Positions 1 to 6,286 of a stretch of 30,058 nucleotides of DNA are shown here, in pieces. A program made the position numbers and the translations under genes. Numbering within the stretch: the first letter of the stretch is position 1; the number at the start of each line of letters is the position of its first letter. Origin of the DNA: Oscillospiraceae bacterium (lineage in GTDB: Bacteria > Bacillota_A > Clostridia > Oscillospirales > Oscillospiraceae). Location of the stretch: NCBI GenBank assembly GCA_017505505.1, contig JAFVPA010000032.1, positions 1 through 30,058 of the forward strand. The letters are read 5' to 3'. A model generated the notes under the pieces. That model had not been told where the DNA came from. It did no database searches and worked only from the letters and a program-made list of their open reading frames with translations.

Positions 1-344
1 GTCAGGAACTCCCAGCTCCAGGCAATGGCTTCTCTCTTGAAGTAATCGCCGAAGGAGAAATTGCCCAGCATCTCAAAATAGGTGCCGTGGCGGGCAGTCT
101 TGCCGATGTTCTCAATATCACCGGTACGGATGCACTTCTGGCAGGTGCAGACACGGCGGCGGGGAGGCTCCACCTCGCCCTTGAAGTAGGGCTTCATGGG
201 GGCCATGCCGGAGTTGATCAGCAGCAGGGACTTATCGTTCTGAGGGATCAGAGAAAAGCTGGGCAGACGCAGATGCTCCTTAGACTCGAAAAAGCTCAGG
301 AACATCTCGCGCAGTTCGTTTACGCCATAAGGCTTGGGATTCAT
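1..344 (-). CDS. alaS: Alanyl-tRNA synthetase, N-terminal part (runs off the left edge)
   Basis: Charges tRNA-Ala with alanine in the cytoplasm. The 114 codons present match the start of bacterial AlaRS: an N-terminal segment beginning [20 protein letters not shown], then [20 protein letters not shown], the class II motif region with [14 protein letters not shown], and [20 protein letters not shown]. The ATG at 344 is preceded by a good Shine-Dalgarno (GGAGGT, 9 nt spacing), which fixes the start. The rest of the gene (catalytic, editing and C-Ala domains) lies outside the window. A T-box leader lies upstream, so expression should respond to uncharged tRNA-Ala. A 111-bp palindromic repeat separates the leader terminator from the ribosome binding site. 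Confidence 0.97.
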   Translation of the reverse strand, partial: MNPKPYGVNELREMFLSFFESKEHLRLPSFSLIPQNDKSLLLINSGMAPMKPYFKGEVEPPRRRVCTCQKCIRTGDIENIGKTARHGTYFEMLGNFSFGDYFKREAIAWSWEFL

Positions 345-368
345 GGTCAATTACCTCCAATGATTTAT

Positions 369-479
369 TGTCATTGCGAGGAGGCCAAAGGCTGACGTGG
401 CAATCTCCCGGTTACTTCCGGGATGCCCGATAGAACCGGGGGATTCCCACGCCAGTCTGCGGACTGGCTCGGAATGACA
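369..479. repeat. Palindromic intergenic repeat (REP/MITE-like, GTCATTGCGAGG type)
   Basis: A 111-bp element with near-perfect inverted ends (TGTCATTGCGAG against CTCGGAATGACA, one mismatch). A second inner pair, GTGGCAATCTCCCGG against CCGGGGGATTCCCAC, makes almost the whole element self-complementary. It holds smaller hairpins (AGGCCAAAGGCT and CCAGTCTGCGGACTGG). It has no reading frame of its own and sits in the alaS 5' leader between the T-box terminator and the Shine-Dalgarno. The end sequence resembles interspersed GTCATTGCGAG repeats known from several bacterial groups; that link is from memory. Confidence 0.75.
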
Positions 480-486
480 TAATAAA

Positions 487-715
487 AAAATAAACCTCGC
501 CCCAAAGATAGGGGCGAGGAAATATACTCGCGGTACCACCCTAATTCGCCTGCAGGAAACAGGCATCTTAGACGCTCTGTAACGGGAGCACCCGTCCCGG
601 TCCTCCCGGGCAACGACAGGAAGTGGCGCGCAGAGATGTGCCTGAGGGCTTCCACCTGTCCCCTCTCGCTGAATGGCCATTCCACTGCTTGGTTTCCCCA
701 ATGTTTTTGCATATC
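487..715 (-). promoter_or_regulatory. T-box riboswitch (tRNA-Ala type) upstream of alaS
   Basis: The minus strand carries the T-box antiterminator signature AGGGTGGTACCGCGAG (527-542). It is followed by an intrinsic terminator with a 9-bp stem CCTCGCCCC/GGGGCGAGG (495-519) and a T-rich tract (484-494). Upstream there is a stem I-like segment including GGTGGAAGCC (about 643-653). A GCC triplet followed by a purine (627-625) is a plausible alanine specifier, though I did not fold the RNA to prove it. The leader would pair with uncharged tRNA-Ala to antiterminate alaS. Confidence 0.9.
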
Positions 716-721
716 CATTGT

Positions 722-749
722 ATTCTAGCACAATTGGAGAAAAAGTCAA
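722..749 (-). promoter_or_regulatory. Promoter of the T-box/alaS transcript
   Basis: TTGACT (749-744), 16-bp spacer, TAGAAT (727-722) on the minus strand. Predicted transcription start is near 715, just before the T-box leader and just after the stop codon of the preceding PaaK-like gene. Confidence 0.7.
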
Positions 750-753
750 TGGT

Positions 754-1680
754 CTATTCAGAAAAAAAACGTTTATTCAGCACTTTCTGGTGGTCAAAGG
801 GTTCGTCCTTCTCCGGATCAAAGGGGCGCACGATCAGCTTGGGCGCTGTGGGAAGCTTTGGCAGCTTTTCCCCGGGAAATACCACCAATTCCAGTTCCAG
901 ACCAAACTCCGTCCTCTCTATCCGGCAGTCCAGGATGCTGGACCAATAGTGCAGATGCTCTCCCAGAATGGACATTTCCAAATTGCCCTGCTTCACGGTA
1001 TCGATATCCACCAGCTTGGGGGACCGGCAGCCGCAAGGGCATGGCATCGTTTGCAGGCGGCCACGGTCTCCTACGGCAAACCGCAGAGACGGGTGGGCTT
1101 TGGGAGACAGGACCACACGGCCAATTTCTCCCTGAGGAAGCACCTTGCCTTCTTCATCAACGATATCCACTTCGTATTCCTCGCTGCGGATATGGACCCC
1201 ATCCACAAGCTGGCAGGTAAAGCCGCTGATCACCGCACCGACTCCCGGGTCAAAGCAGCCCCAGGCCATACAGTCCAGACCCTGCCGTACCCCATTGACC
1301 ATCCAGGTGGTGGTAGGATATCCGGCCATAAGAACATTGCGGACATACAGGGGTATCCCCATCTTCTTCGCCAGTTTGCTCAGTCCCAGCAGCATCAGCG
1401 GTGTTCCCACGATGCAGCTGCATTTGGTGAGGAATGCCGTTTTCAGTATGGTCACCCAGCGGCGGTCCTCCCCCAGCCATATCGGGGTGCAGCCGCAATT
1501 TCTGATGGCCTGCTCGATGATTCTGCAGGCTGCGTGTTTTTTTTTCCGGAAGCAGATCAGTACCGTTTCCTTCTCCTTCAGAAAACGGCGCAGATTCTGC
1601 TCCATATAAAGGATGGACCGTTCCACTGCCTCCGGCTCTTCCGCCAGGGCAGCAATCTTCTGATAAACAGGTTCCGTCAT
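754..1680 (-). CDS. PaaK-like adenylate-forming ligase family protein, lacking the N-terminal P-loop region
   Basis: A 308-residue protein resembling the middle and C-terminal parts of phenylacetate-CoA ligase (PaaK). It has an IVGTPLMLLGLSKLAKKMGI segment (about 90-110), LPQGEIGRVVLS followed by a G-D-R/G element (about 180-207), a CPCG cysteine motif (about 213-216), and a C-terminal region like the small AMP-binding domain. True PaaK enzymes are about 430 residues and have an N-terminal Ser/Thr/Gly-rich ATP-phosphate loop; no such loop is visible here. The expected YGxSE-like tract is replaced by MAWGCFDPG. Either it is a divergent ligase with another activation mode, or a non-catalytic relative. 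The start ATG has only a weak Shine-Dalgarno. It lies alone between its own promoter and the alaS leader. Confidence 0.7.
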   Translation of the reverse strand: MTEPVYQKIAALAEEPEAVERSILYMEQNLRRFLKEKETVLICFRKKKHAACRIIEQAIRNCGCTPIWLGEDRRWVTILKTAFLTKCSCIVGTPLMLLGLSKLAKKMGIPLYVRNVLMAGYPTTTWMVNGVRQGLDCMAWGCFDPGVGAVISGFTCQLVDGVHIRSEEYEVDIVDEEGKVLPQGEIGRVVLSPKAHPSLRFAVGDRGRLQTMPCPCGCRSPKLVDIDTVKQGNLEMSILGEHLHYWSSILDCRIERTEFGLELELVVFPGEKLPKLPTAPKLIVRPFDPEKDEPFDHQKVLNKRFFSE

Positions 1681-1712
1681 CCGATATCACATCCATTGTA
1701 AATAATATAGTT

Positions 1713-1742
1713 ATTATACACAATAGTTGACATAAATTTCAA
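1713..1742 (-). promoter_or_regulatory. Promoter of the PaaK-like gene
   Basis: TTGAAA (1742-1737), 18-bp spacer, TATAAT (1718-1713) on the minus strand, about 25 bp before a likely start site and under 35 bp from the ATG at 1680. The AT-rich spacer holds a TAGTT direct repeat that could be a binding site. Confidence 0.65.
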
Positions 1743-1773
1743 GAGATATTTTATTATTTTTGCAGATTTCCTC

Positions 1774-1805
1774 AAAAAGATACCGCAGCAAAATGCTGCG
1801 GTATC
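1774..1805 (-). terminator. Rho-independent terminator of the pepF operon
   Basis: On the minus strand, GATACCGCAGCA and TGCTGCGGTATC form a 12-bp stem with a short loop, followed by TTTTT. It lies just after the stop codon of the small gene downstream of pepF. Confidence 0.85.
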
Positions 1806-1808
1806 TGC

Positions 1809-2075
1809 TCATATTTTACTTGTCAGCCAATCCAACATAGCCTGGCGGCCTTCTTCCGTCAGCGGGAAGGTTTCCGAGCCTTCCATTTCACTTTTTTCAT
1901 AGCAGAAAAGGCCGTGCCAGTATTCCACCAGCATGGTACTTTGCTCAAAATCCACTTCCTTGGGTGTGGCCATGATCACGTTGGGCTGAACCCGGAAACG
2001 GAACAGCCCCATGGAACCGGTGAAAATGTTCTTCATGGCAAAGGTATGCAGGGTGGGTAAAAACAATTCAGCCAT
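1809..2075 (-). CDS. Small conserved-looking protein of unknown function (88 aa)
   Basis: I do not recognise this family. The protein has no clear signal peptide or membrane span. It begins MAELFLPTLHTFAMKNIFTG, has a middle containing FRFRVQPNVIMATPKEVDFE, and ends TEEGRQAMLDWLTSKI, which looks like a terminal helix. Its ATG lies 2 nt after the pepF stop codon and a strong terminator follows it, so it is almost certainly co-transcribed and perhaps translationally coupled with pepF. That makes a real gene likely; any link to peptide metabolism is only inferred from position. Confidence 0.7.
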   Translation of the reverse strand: MAELFLPTLHTFAMKNIFTGSMGLFRFRVQPNVIMATPKEVDFEQSTMLVEYWHGLFCYEKSEMEGSETFPLTEEGRQAMLDWLTSKI

Positions 2076-2077
2076 GG

Positions 2078-3883
2078 TTATCCCTCCATCAGTGCTTCCA
2101 TCTCATCCAGAAGCTGTCCGAACAGCTCCAGCGCCCGGTCTACCGGCTCCGGCCCGGTCATATCCACACCGGCCCCCTTCAGCAGCTCGATGGGAGGCTT
2201 GGAGCAGCCGCCGGAAAGGAAGCCGAGATAATCCTCTACTGCCCGCTCCCCTTCCCTCAGGATCCGGCGGGACAGTGCAATGGCTGCCGCGTAGCCCGTT
2301 GCATACTGGAAAACATAATAATTATAGTAGAAGTGGGGAATTCTCGCCCATTCCATTGCAATACGGTCATCCACCACCATATCGGGGCCGTAATATTCCT
2401 CGTTCAGACGCTTGTATTCGTTACAGAGGACTTCGGCGGTCAGTGTCTGGCCCTGGGCCGTCATTCGGCCGATGTTCCGTTCAAACTCGGCAAACATGGT
2501 CTGGCGGTAGATTGTCCCCTTGAACTGGTCCAGGAAATGGTTGATGAGATAGGCCCGTTCTTTCTTATCTGTGGTCCTGCCCAGCAGGTACTCCATCAGC
2601 AGCGCTTCGTTGCAGGTGGAGGCCACCTCGGCCACAAAGATTACATAATCTGCGTCGATGGGGTTCTGATGAACGTTGGAAAAATAGGAATGGAGGGCAT
2701 GTCCCATCTCGTGGGCCAGGGTGAACTGGCTGTCCAGGGTCCCGGTATAGTTCATGAGAACGTAAGGATGGACCGATGCTCCGGCGGAATACGCACCGCT
2801 GCGTTTCCCCACATTGGGATACACATCCACCCAGCGGTTTTCAAAGCCCTCCTTCAGGATGGCCCGATAACCTTCCCCCAGAGGTTTCAGGGCTTCGTAA
2901 ATGGTCTGCTTCGCCTGTTCGTAGGGAATATGCTTATCCACATCAGCCACCAGCGAGGTATAGATATCGTAGAAGTGCAGATCCTCCACACCCAGGAGCT
3001 TTTTCCGCAGGCGCACATAGCGGTGCATCTCAGGAAGATGCTTGTGTACGGTCTCGATCAGGTTGTCATAGACAGCCGTGGGCACATTGGTGCGGTGGAG
3101 GGAGCGTTCGAAGGCGTTTGGATACTTCCGGGCTTCCGCGAAGAATTTCAGCTGCTTGTTCTGGGCGTTCAGAACGGAAGCGGCGGTGTTTTTGAATTTG
3201 GCGAAGCTGTCGTAAAGGTTTTCATAGGCGCTGCGGCGCAGACAGCGGTCGGTGCTTTCTTCCAGGGGAACGAAGCTACCCTGGGTCAGAGGATGGGGCT
3301 GCCCCTGGGCATCGACAGCATCCGGGAAGGTCATATCCGCATCAGCAAAGGAGCCGTAAATATCATCCGGAGTCCGGGCCAGCTCTCCCGCAGCCGCCAG
3401 AAGCTTTTCCTCTGCCGCTGACAGGGTGTACTCCTTCATGCGGCGCAGGTTGGTCAGGTAGCGGCGGTAGCCTTCCAGCGCGGGATATTCCCGGTAGAAC
3501 CGTTCCAGCGTATCGTCATCCAGCGCCATGATCTCCGGGGTATCGAAACTGGTAGCGGCACTGAGGGCCACCATGACGCTCATAAATTTTCCCTGCATGG
3601 CCTGACAGGCGGGATCACGGGTATCCTCATCGGCCCTTCGCATACAGTAATTGCCCAGACGGTCAGCCTTGACATTCAGCTGCTCACTGCGCTGAAGGTA
3701 AGCAAAAAGATTTTCGGCGCTTTGGGCCAGCTTGCCGGAGAAAGCAGCCAGATAAGCCTGATCCTCTGCCACGGTGGAAAGCGCCTGCTCCCAGGCGTTC
3801 TCGTTGGGATACAGGTCCTCGATAGCCCACTTATCTTCCTGAGGGATCTCGTCTCTGGTGCGGATGCGGTTGGTATCGTTCAT
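2078..3883 (-). CDS. pepF: Oligoendopeptidase F (M3 family zinc metallopeptidase)
   Basis: Cytoplasmic zinc endopeptidase that cuts short peptides. The 601-residue length is typical of PepF. The active-site helix HEMGHALH (residues 391-398) gives the HExxH motif, with the third zinc ligand expected in the following VAEVASTCNEALL segment. The N-terminal part has the usual helical M3B prodomain-like region with RDEIPQEDKWAIEDLYPNE near the start. GGAGG lies about 6 nt before the ATG. The transcript appears to start at the minus-strand promoter near 4083-4110, so its leader of roughly 190 nt would contain repeat copy A. The 88-residue gene follows in the same transcript. Confidence 0.96.
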   Translation of the reverse strand: MNDTNRIRTRDEIPQEDKWAIEDLYPNENAWEQALSTVAEDQAYLAAFSGKLAQSAENLFAYLQRSEQLNVKADRLGNYCMRRADEDTRDPACQAMQGKFMSVMVALSAATSFDTPEIMALDDDTLERFYREYPALEGYRRYLTNLRRMKEYTLSAAEEKLLAAAGELARTPDDIYGSFADADMTFPDAVDAQGQPHPLTQGSFVPLEESTDRCLRRSAYENLYDSFAKFKNTAASVLNAQNKQLKFFAEARKYPNAFERSLHRTNVPTAVYDNLIETVHKHLPEMHRYVRLRKKLLGVEDLHFYDIYTSLVADVDKHIPYEQAKQTIYEALKPLGEGYRAILKEGFENRWVDVYPNVGKRSGAYSAGASVHPYVLMNYTGTLDSQFTLAHEMGHALHSYFSNVHQNPIDADYVIFVAEVASTCNEALLMEYLLGRTTDKKERAYLINHFLDQFKGTIYRQTMFAEFERNIGRMTAQGQTLTAEVLCNEYKRLNEEYYGPDMVVDDRIAMEWARIPHFYYNYYVFQYATGYAAAIALSRRILREGERAVEDYLGFLSGGCSKPPIELLKGAGVDMTGPEPVDRALELFGQLLDEMEALMEG

Positions 3884-3902
3884 AGCAGACCTCCGAAGGG
3901 TT

Positions 3903-4075
3903 GTTTAAATGGAAAAAGGAAAGCAGAAAATTATGGTGTCCCTCCGGGACTTTTTATTAGGCGCATCGACGCTGTTGTGCTTAGTCCGGTTCCCCGCAAA
4001 GTTGGTAAGAGATTCGACAGCCCTTCGACATAGGCGATCCCTTACTTTTCCACTTTCCATTTTCAACGTTCCCTT
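3903..4075. repeat. Short AT-ended repeat element, copy A
   Basis: One of four related elements in the window. Its ends carry A/T-rich tracts of the type TTTCCATTTTCAACGTT / AAATGGAAAAAGGAAAGC. The core 3933-3968 is the reverse complement of 5088-5123 in copy B with one mismatch in 36 bases. Copy A has about 60-70 extra internal bases (about 3969-4035) relative to B. It lies in the pepF 5' leader and codes for nothing obvious. Confidence 0.8.
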
Positions 4076-4082
4076 TACCTAT

Positions 4083-4110
4083 AGTATACCATGTTTCCTC
4101 CAAAATGCAA
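4083..4110 (-). promoter_or_regulatory. Promoter of pepF
   Basis: TTGCAT (4110-4105), 16-bp spacer, TATACT (4088-4083) on the minus strand. It is back to back with the transporter promoter at 4117-4145; the two -35 boxes are only 6 bp apart, so the polymerase sites probably compete. Confidence 0.65.
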
Positions 4111-4116
4111 CGGCTC

Positions 4117-4145
4117 TTGCATTTCCCGGAAAATTGTGGTATCAT
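4117..4145 (+). promoter_or_regulatory. Promoter of the DMT transporter gene
   Basis: TTGCAT (4117-4122), 17-bp spacer, TATCAT (4140-4145). The expected start site (about 4151-4154) lies only a few bases before ATG 4157 and about 10 bases before ATG 4163, so the mRNA leader would be extremely short. Confidence 0.65.
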
Positions 4146-4162
4146 CACCGGCGGTGATGCAT

Positions 4163-5059
4163 ATGAAAGAACAATTCAAAGGCAGCATGGCTCTGCTTGG
4201 AGCCACTGTCATCTGGGGCTTTGCCTTTATCGCCCAGAGCGTAGGCATGGACCTCATCGGCCCCTTTACCTTCCAGATGGTCCGCTGCCTGCTTGCGGTG
4301 GTATTTCTGATCCCCTGCTCCTTCCTGCTGGACATTGGAAAATGCTCCCCGGCAGAGTCTGCAAACAAGTGGAGGAATCCTGATCTTTGGAAAGCCGGAA
4401 TGATCTGCGGCTGTGCCCTGTTTGTTGCTTCCAGTTTGCAGCAGATCGGCCTTGTCTATACCGATGCGGGTAAGGCCGGATTTATTACCGCCATGTATAT
4501 CGTATTGACCCCGGTTCTGGGCCTCTTCCTGGGAAGAAAGATTTCCAGGGGCACCGTGTTCAATGTGCTGATGGCGGTAGTAGGATTATATCTTCTCAGC
4601 TGTCTGGGTGTTTCGGAAGTGAACATTGGTGACCTGTTCCTGATGGGCTGCGCCATGGCCTTTGCGGTACAGATCACCTGTATTGACCATTTTGCCGCCG
4701 GACTTGACGGCTTCCGTCTGAACTGCATCCAGGCTCTGACGGTGGCCGTGATCTCCATTCCCTTTGTTCTCTTTACGGAAGAAGTGGACCCGGGGAATCT
4801 TCTCGCCTGCTGGGGCCCCCTGTGCTTTGCCGGTATGCTCTCCATGGGTCTTGCCTACTCCCTGCAGATCGTGGGACAGAAGTCTCTGGAGCCTACCACC
4901 GCTTCCCTCATCATGAGTCTGGAATCCGTTTTCGCCGTTCTGGGCGGCTGGTGGCTGCTGGGAGAACGGATGGAAGGCCACGAAATGCTTGGCTGCGGAC
5001 TGGTATTTGCTGCTGTGGTCATCTCTCAGATACCGTCCAAATCGAAAGTTGAAAATTGA
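4163..5059 (+). CDS. DMT superfamily (EamA-type) transporter
   Basis: A polytopic inner-membrane protein of about 298 residues with roughly ten hydrophobic segments in two EamA halves. The first starts GSMALLGATVIWGFAFIAQS, the typical DMT N-terminus; the second carries TTASLIMSLESVFAVLGGWW and LLGERMEGHEMLGCGLVF. Such proteins export metabolites or amino acids; the substrate cannot be told from sequence. The reading frame is open back to 4091, but the promoter at 4117-4145 excludes that start. ATG 4163 (or 4157) gives a proper N-terminus, with a GGCGGTG stretch just upstream. Inverted copies of the same repeat element lie on both sides (3903-4075 and 5047-5160), which may mean it moved as a unit. 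A bidirectional terminator follows. Confidence 0.9.
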   Translation: MKEQFKGSMALLGATVIWGFAFIAQSVGMDLIGPFTFQMVRCLLAVVFLIPCSFLLDIGKCSPAESANKWRNPDLWKAGMICGCALFVASSLQQIGLVYTDAGKAGFITAMYIVLTPVLGLFLGRKISRGTVFNVLMAVVGLYLLSCLGVSEVNIGDLFLMGCAMAFAVQITCIDHFAAGLDGFRLNCIQALTVAVISIPFVLFTEEVDPGNLLACWGPLCFAGMLSMGLAYSLQIVGQKSLEPTTASLIMSLESVFAVLGGWWLLGERMEGHEMLGCGLVFAAVVISQIPSKSKVEN

Positions 5060-5160
5060 AAATGGAAAATTAAGGGATTGCCTACGGCGATGCGCCTAAT
5101 AAAAAGTCCCGAAGGGACACCATGATTTTCAACTTTCCATTTTCAATTTTCCATTTAAAA
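5047..5160. repeat. Short AT-ended repeat element, copy B
   Basis: Left end GTTGAAAATTGAAAATGG, right end TTTCCATTTTCAATTTTCC, so the element has A/T-rich inverted ends. The core 5088-5123 is an inverted copy (35 of 36 bases) of 3933-3968 in copy A. It lies between the stop codon of the DMT transporter and the terminator, so it forms the 3' untranslated region of that gene. Confidence 0.85.
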
Positions 5161-5161
5161 A

Positions 5162-5195
5162 GGTGCTGCCTCTAATGAGACAGCACCCTTTTTTA
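5162..5195. terminator. Bidirectional terminator between the DMT transporter and recR
   Basis: GGTGCTGCCTC and GAGACAGCACC form an 11-bp stem (one mismatch) with a TAAT loop. TTTTTT follows on the plus strand and TTTTT on the minus strand, so it can serve both convergent genes. Confidence 0.85.
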
Positions 5196-5198
5196 CAC

Positions 5199-5798
5199 TT
5201 AAATTTCCTGTCGTCCTTCCAATGCTCTGGAAAGCGTCACTTCATCGGCATATTCCAGCTGGCTGCCTACGGGGACACCATAGGCGAGCCTCGTCACCTT
5301 GACCTCCATGGGCCGCAGCAGACGGGAGATATACATGGCCGTGGCCTCGCCCTCCGTGTCGGGATTGGTGGCCATAATGACCTCCCGTACATCTCCGGAA
5401 GCCACCCGCATCAGCAGCTCCTTGATCTTGATATCGTCCTGCGTCACATGGTTCAGTGGAGAGATCACACCGTGAAGCACATGGTAAGTTCCCCGGAACT
5501 CCCGGGAACGCTCCATTGCGATCACATCCCTTGGCTCAGCCACCACACAGATGACGCTCTTATCCCGCAGGTCATCGTCACAAATGGGGCACAGGGCCCG
5601 GTCTGTCAGATTCTGACACTGGGGACAGGTATGGACATCCTTCTTGGCCTGGACGATGGCTGCGGCAAATTCCTCCGCCTCCTCCAGAGGCAGACTCAGA
5701 ACATGGAACGCAAGCCTTTGGGCCGTCTTGCCTCCGATACCCGGCAGCCGTGCAAACTGGTCCGCTAAGTTTTGAAGCGCAGCGGGAAAAAACTGCAT
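5199..5798 (-). CDS. recR: Recombination mediator RecR
   Basis: RecR loads RecA in the RecFOR gap-repair pathway. The 199-residue length is standard. A helix-hairpin-helix LPGIGGKTAQRLAFH lies at about 18-32. The zinc finger has cysteines at 58, 61, 70 and 73. The Toprim domain starts at ICVVAEPRDVIAME (about 82-96) and contains a DTEGEAT metal-type motif. AGAGGAG precedes the ATG. It is the last gene of the conserved dnaX-ybaB-recR order, separated from ybaB by repeat copy C instead of the usual tight spacing, and ends at a bidirectional terminator. Confidence 0.97.
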   Translation of the reverse strand: MQFFPAALQNLADQFARLPGIGGKTAQRLAFHVLSLPLEEAEEFAAAIVQAKKDVHTCPQCQNLTDRALCPICDDDLRDKSVICVVAEPRDVIAMERSREFRGTYHVLHGVISPLNHVTQDDIKIKELLMRVASGDVREVIMATNPDTEGEATAMYISRLLRPMEVKVTRLAYGVPVGSQLEYADEVTLSRALEGRQEI

Positions 5799-5823
5799 AA
5801 AACACTCCTCTTAACAAGTGGAA

Positions 5824-5915
5824 CGTTGAAAATTATGGCACTCCTTCGCCGCGATCTAAAATCATTGCTGAAGGCAATACCGCAATTTTCCATTTTCAAT
5901 TATACATTTTCAATT
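5824..5915. repeat. Short AT-ended repeat element, copy C
   Basis: Left end GTTGAAAATTATGGCACTC, right end TTTTCCATTTTCAATTATAC followed by ATTTTCAATT, with a core of short hairpins (CCTTCGCCG, TTGCTGAAGGCAA). Same end sequence type as copies A, B and D, but a different core. It fills the recR-ybaB gap, and its right end overlaps the ybaB stop codon (5914-5916). Confidence 0.75.
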
Positions 5916-6261
5916 AAAACAGTCCGCCCAGGTTCAGGCCGCCGGTGAGGCGGGACATATTGTTGGCAGCTTCTGCGTCTGCAGCCCGCATAGCCTCGTT
6001 AACAGCCGCGATGATCATATCCTGCAGCATCTCCACATCATCGGGGTCCACTGCCTCAGGGTTGATCTCCAGAGCCACCATCTCATGCTTACCGTTGACG
6101 GTAGCGGCCACCATGCCGCCGCCGGCCTTGGCGGTGAAGGTCTTGGCCTCCTGCTCCTGCTGCATCCGCAGCATCTCCTGCTGCATCTTCTGGGCCTGCT
6201 TGATCATAGCGGCCTGATTCATACCACCGGGCATACCGCCGCGGAATCCACCTTTTGCCAT
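5914..6261 (-). CDS. ybaB: YbaB/EbfC family nucleoid-associated protein
   Basis: A small (115 aa) dimeric DNA-binding protein of the YbaB/EbfC family, usually encoded between dnaX and recR as here. The N-terminal part is Gly/Met rich (MAKGGFRGGMPGGMNQAAMI), then a helix IKQAQKMQQEMLRMQQEQEA, the strand region VAATVNGKHEMVALEINPEAV, and a C-terminal helix ending MSRLTGGLNLGGLF. AGGAG lies about 7 nt before the ATG. The stop codon is made by the edge of repeat copy C, so the original C-terminus may have been replaced by a residue or two. Its role in nucleoid structure or repair is family knowledge. Confidence 0.95.
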   Translation of the reverse strand: MAKGGFRGGMPGGMNQAAMIKQAQKMQQEMLRMQQEQEAKTFTAKAGGGMVAATVNGKHEMVALEINPEAVDPDDVEMLQDMIIAAVNEAMRAADAEAANNMSRLTGGLNLGGLF

Positions 6262-6286
6262 TTTACAGTCTCCTATCTTAATGAAT

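Noticed and set aside
673..1701. 342-residue plus-strand frame across the alaS promoter and PaaK-like gene
   Set aside because: It overlaps the promoter and the antisense of a gene with recognisable motifs; no ribosome binding site.
2333..3421. 362-residue plus-strand frame
   Set aside because: Antisense to pepF; no recognisable motifs and no ribosome binding site.
3903..5160. Complete insertion sequence around the DMT transporter
   Set aside because: No transposase frame or fragment is present; only short inverted elements are seen.
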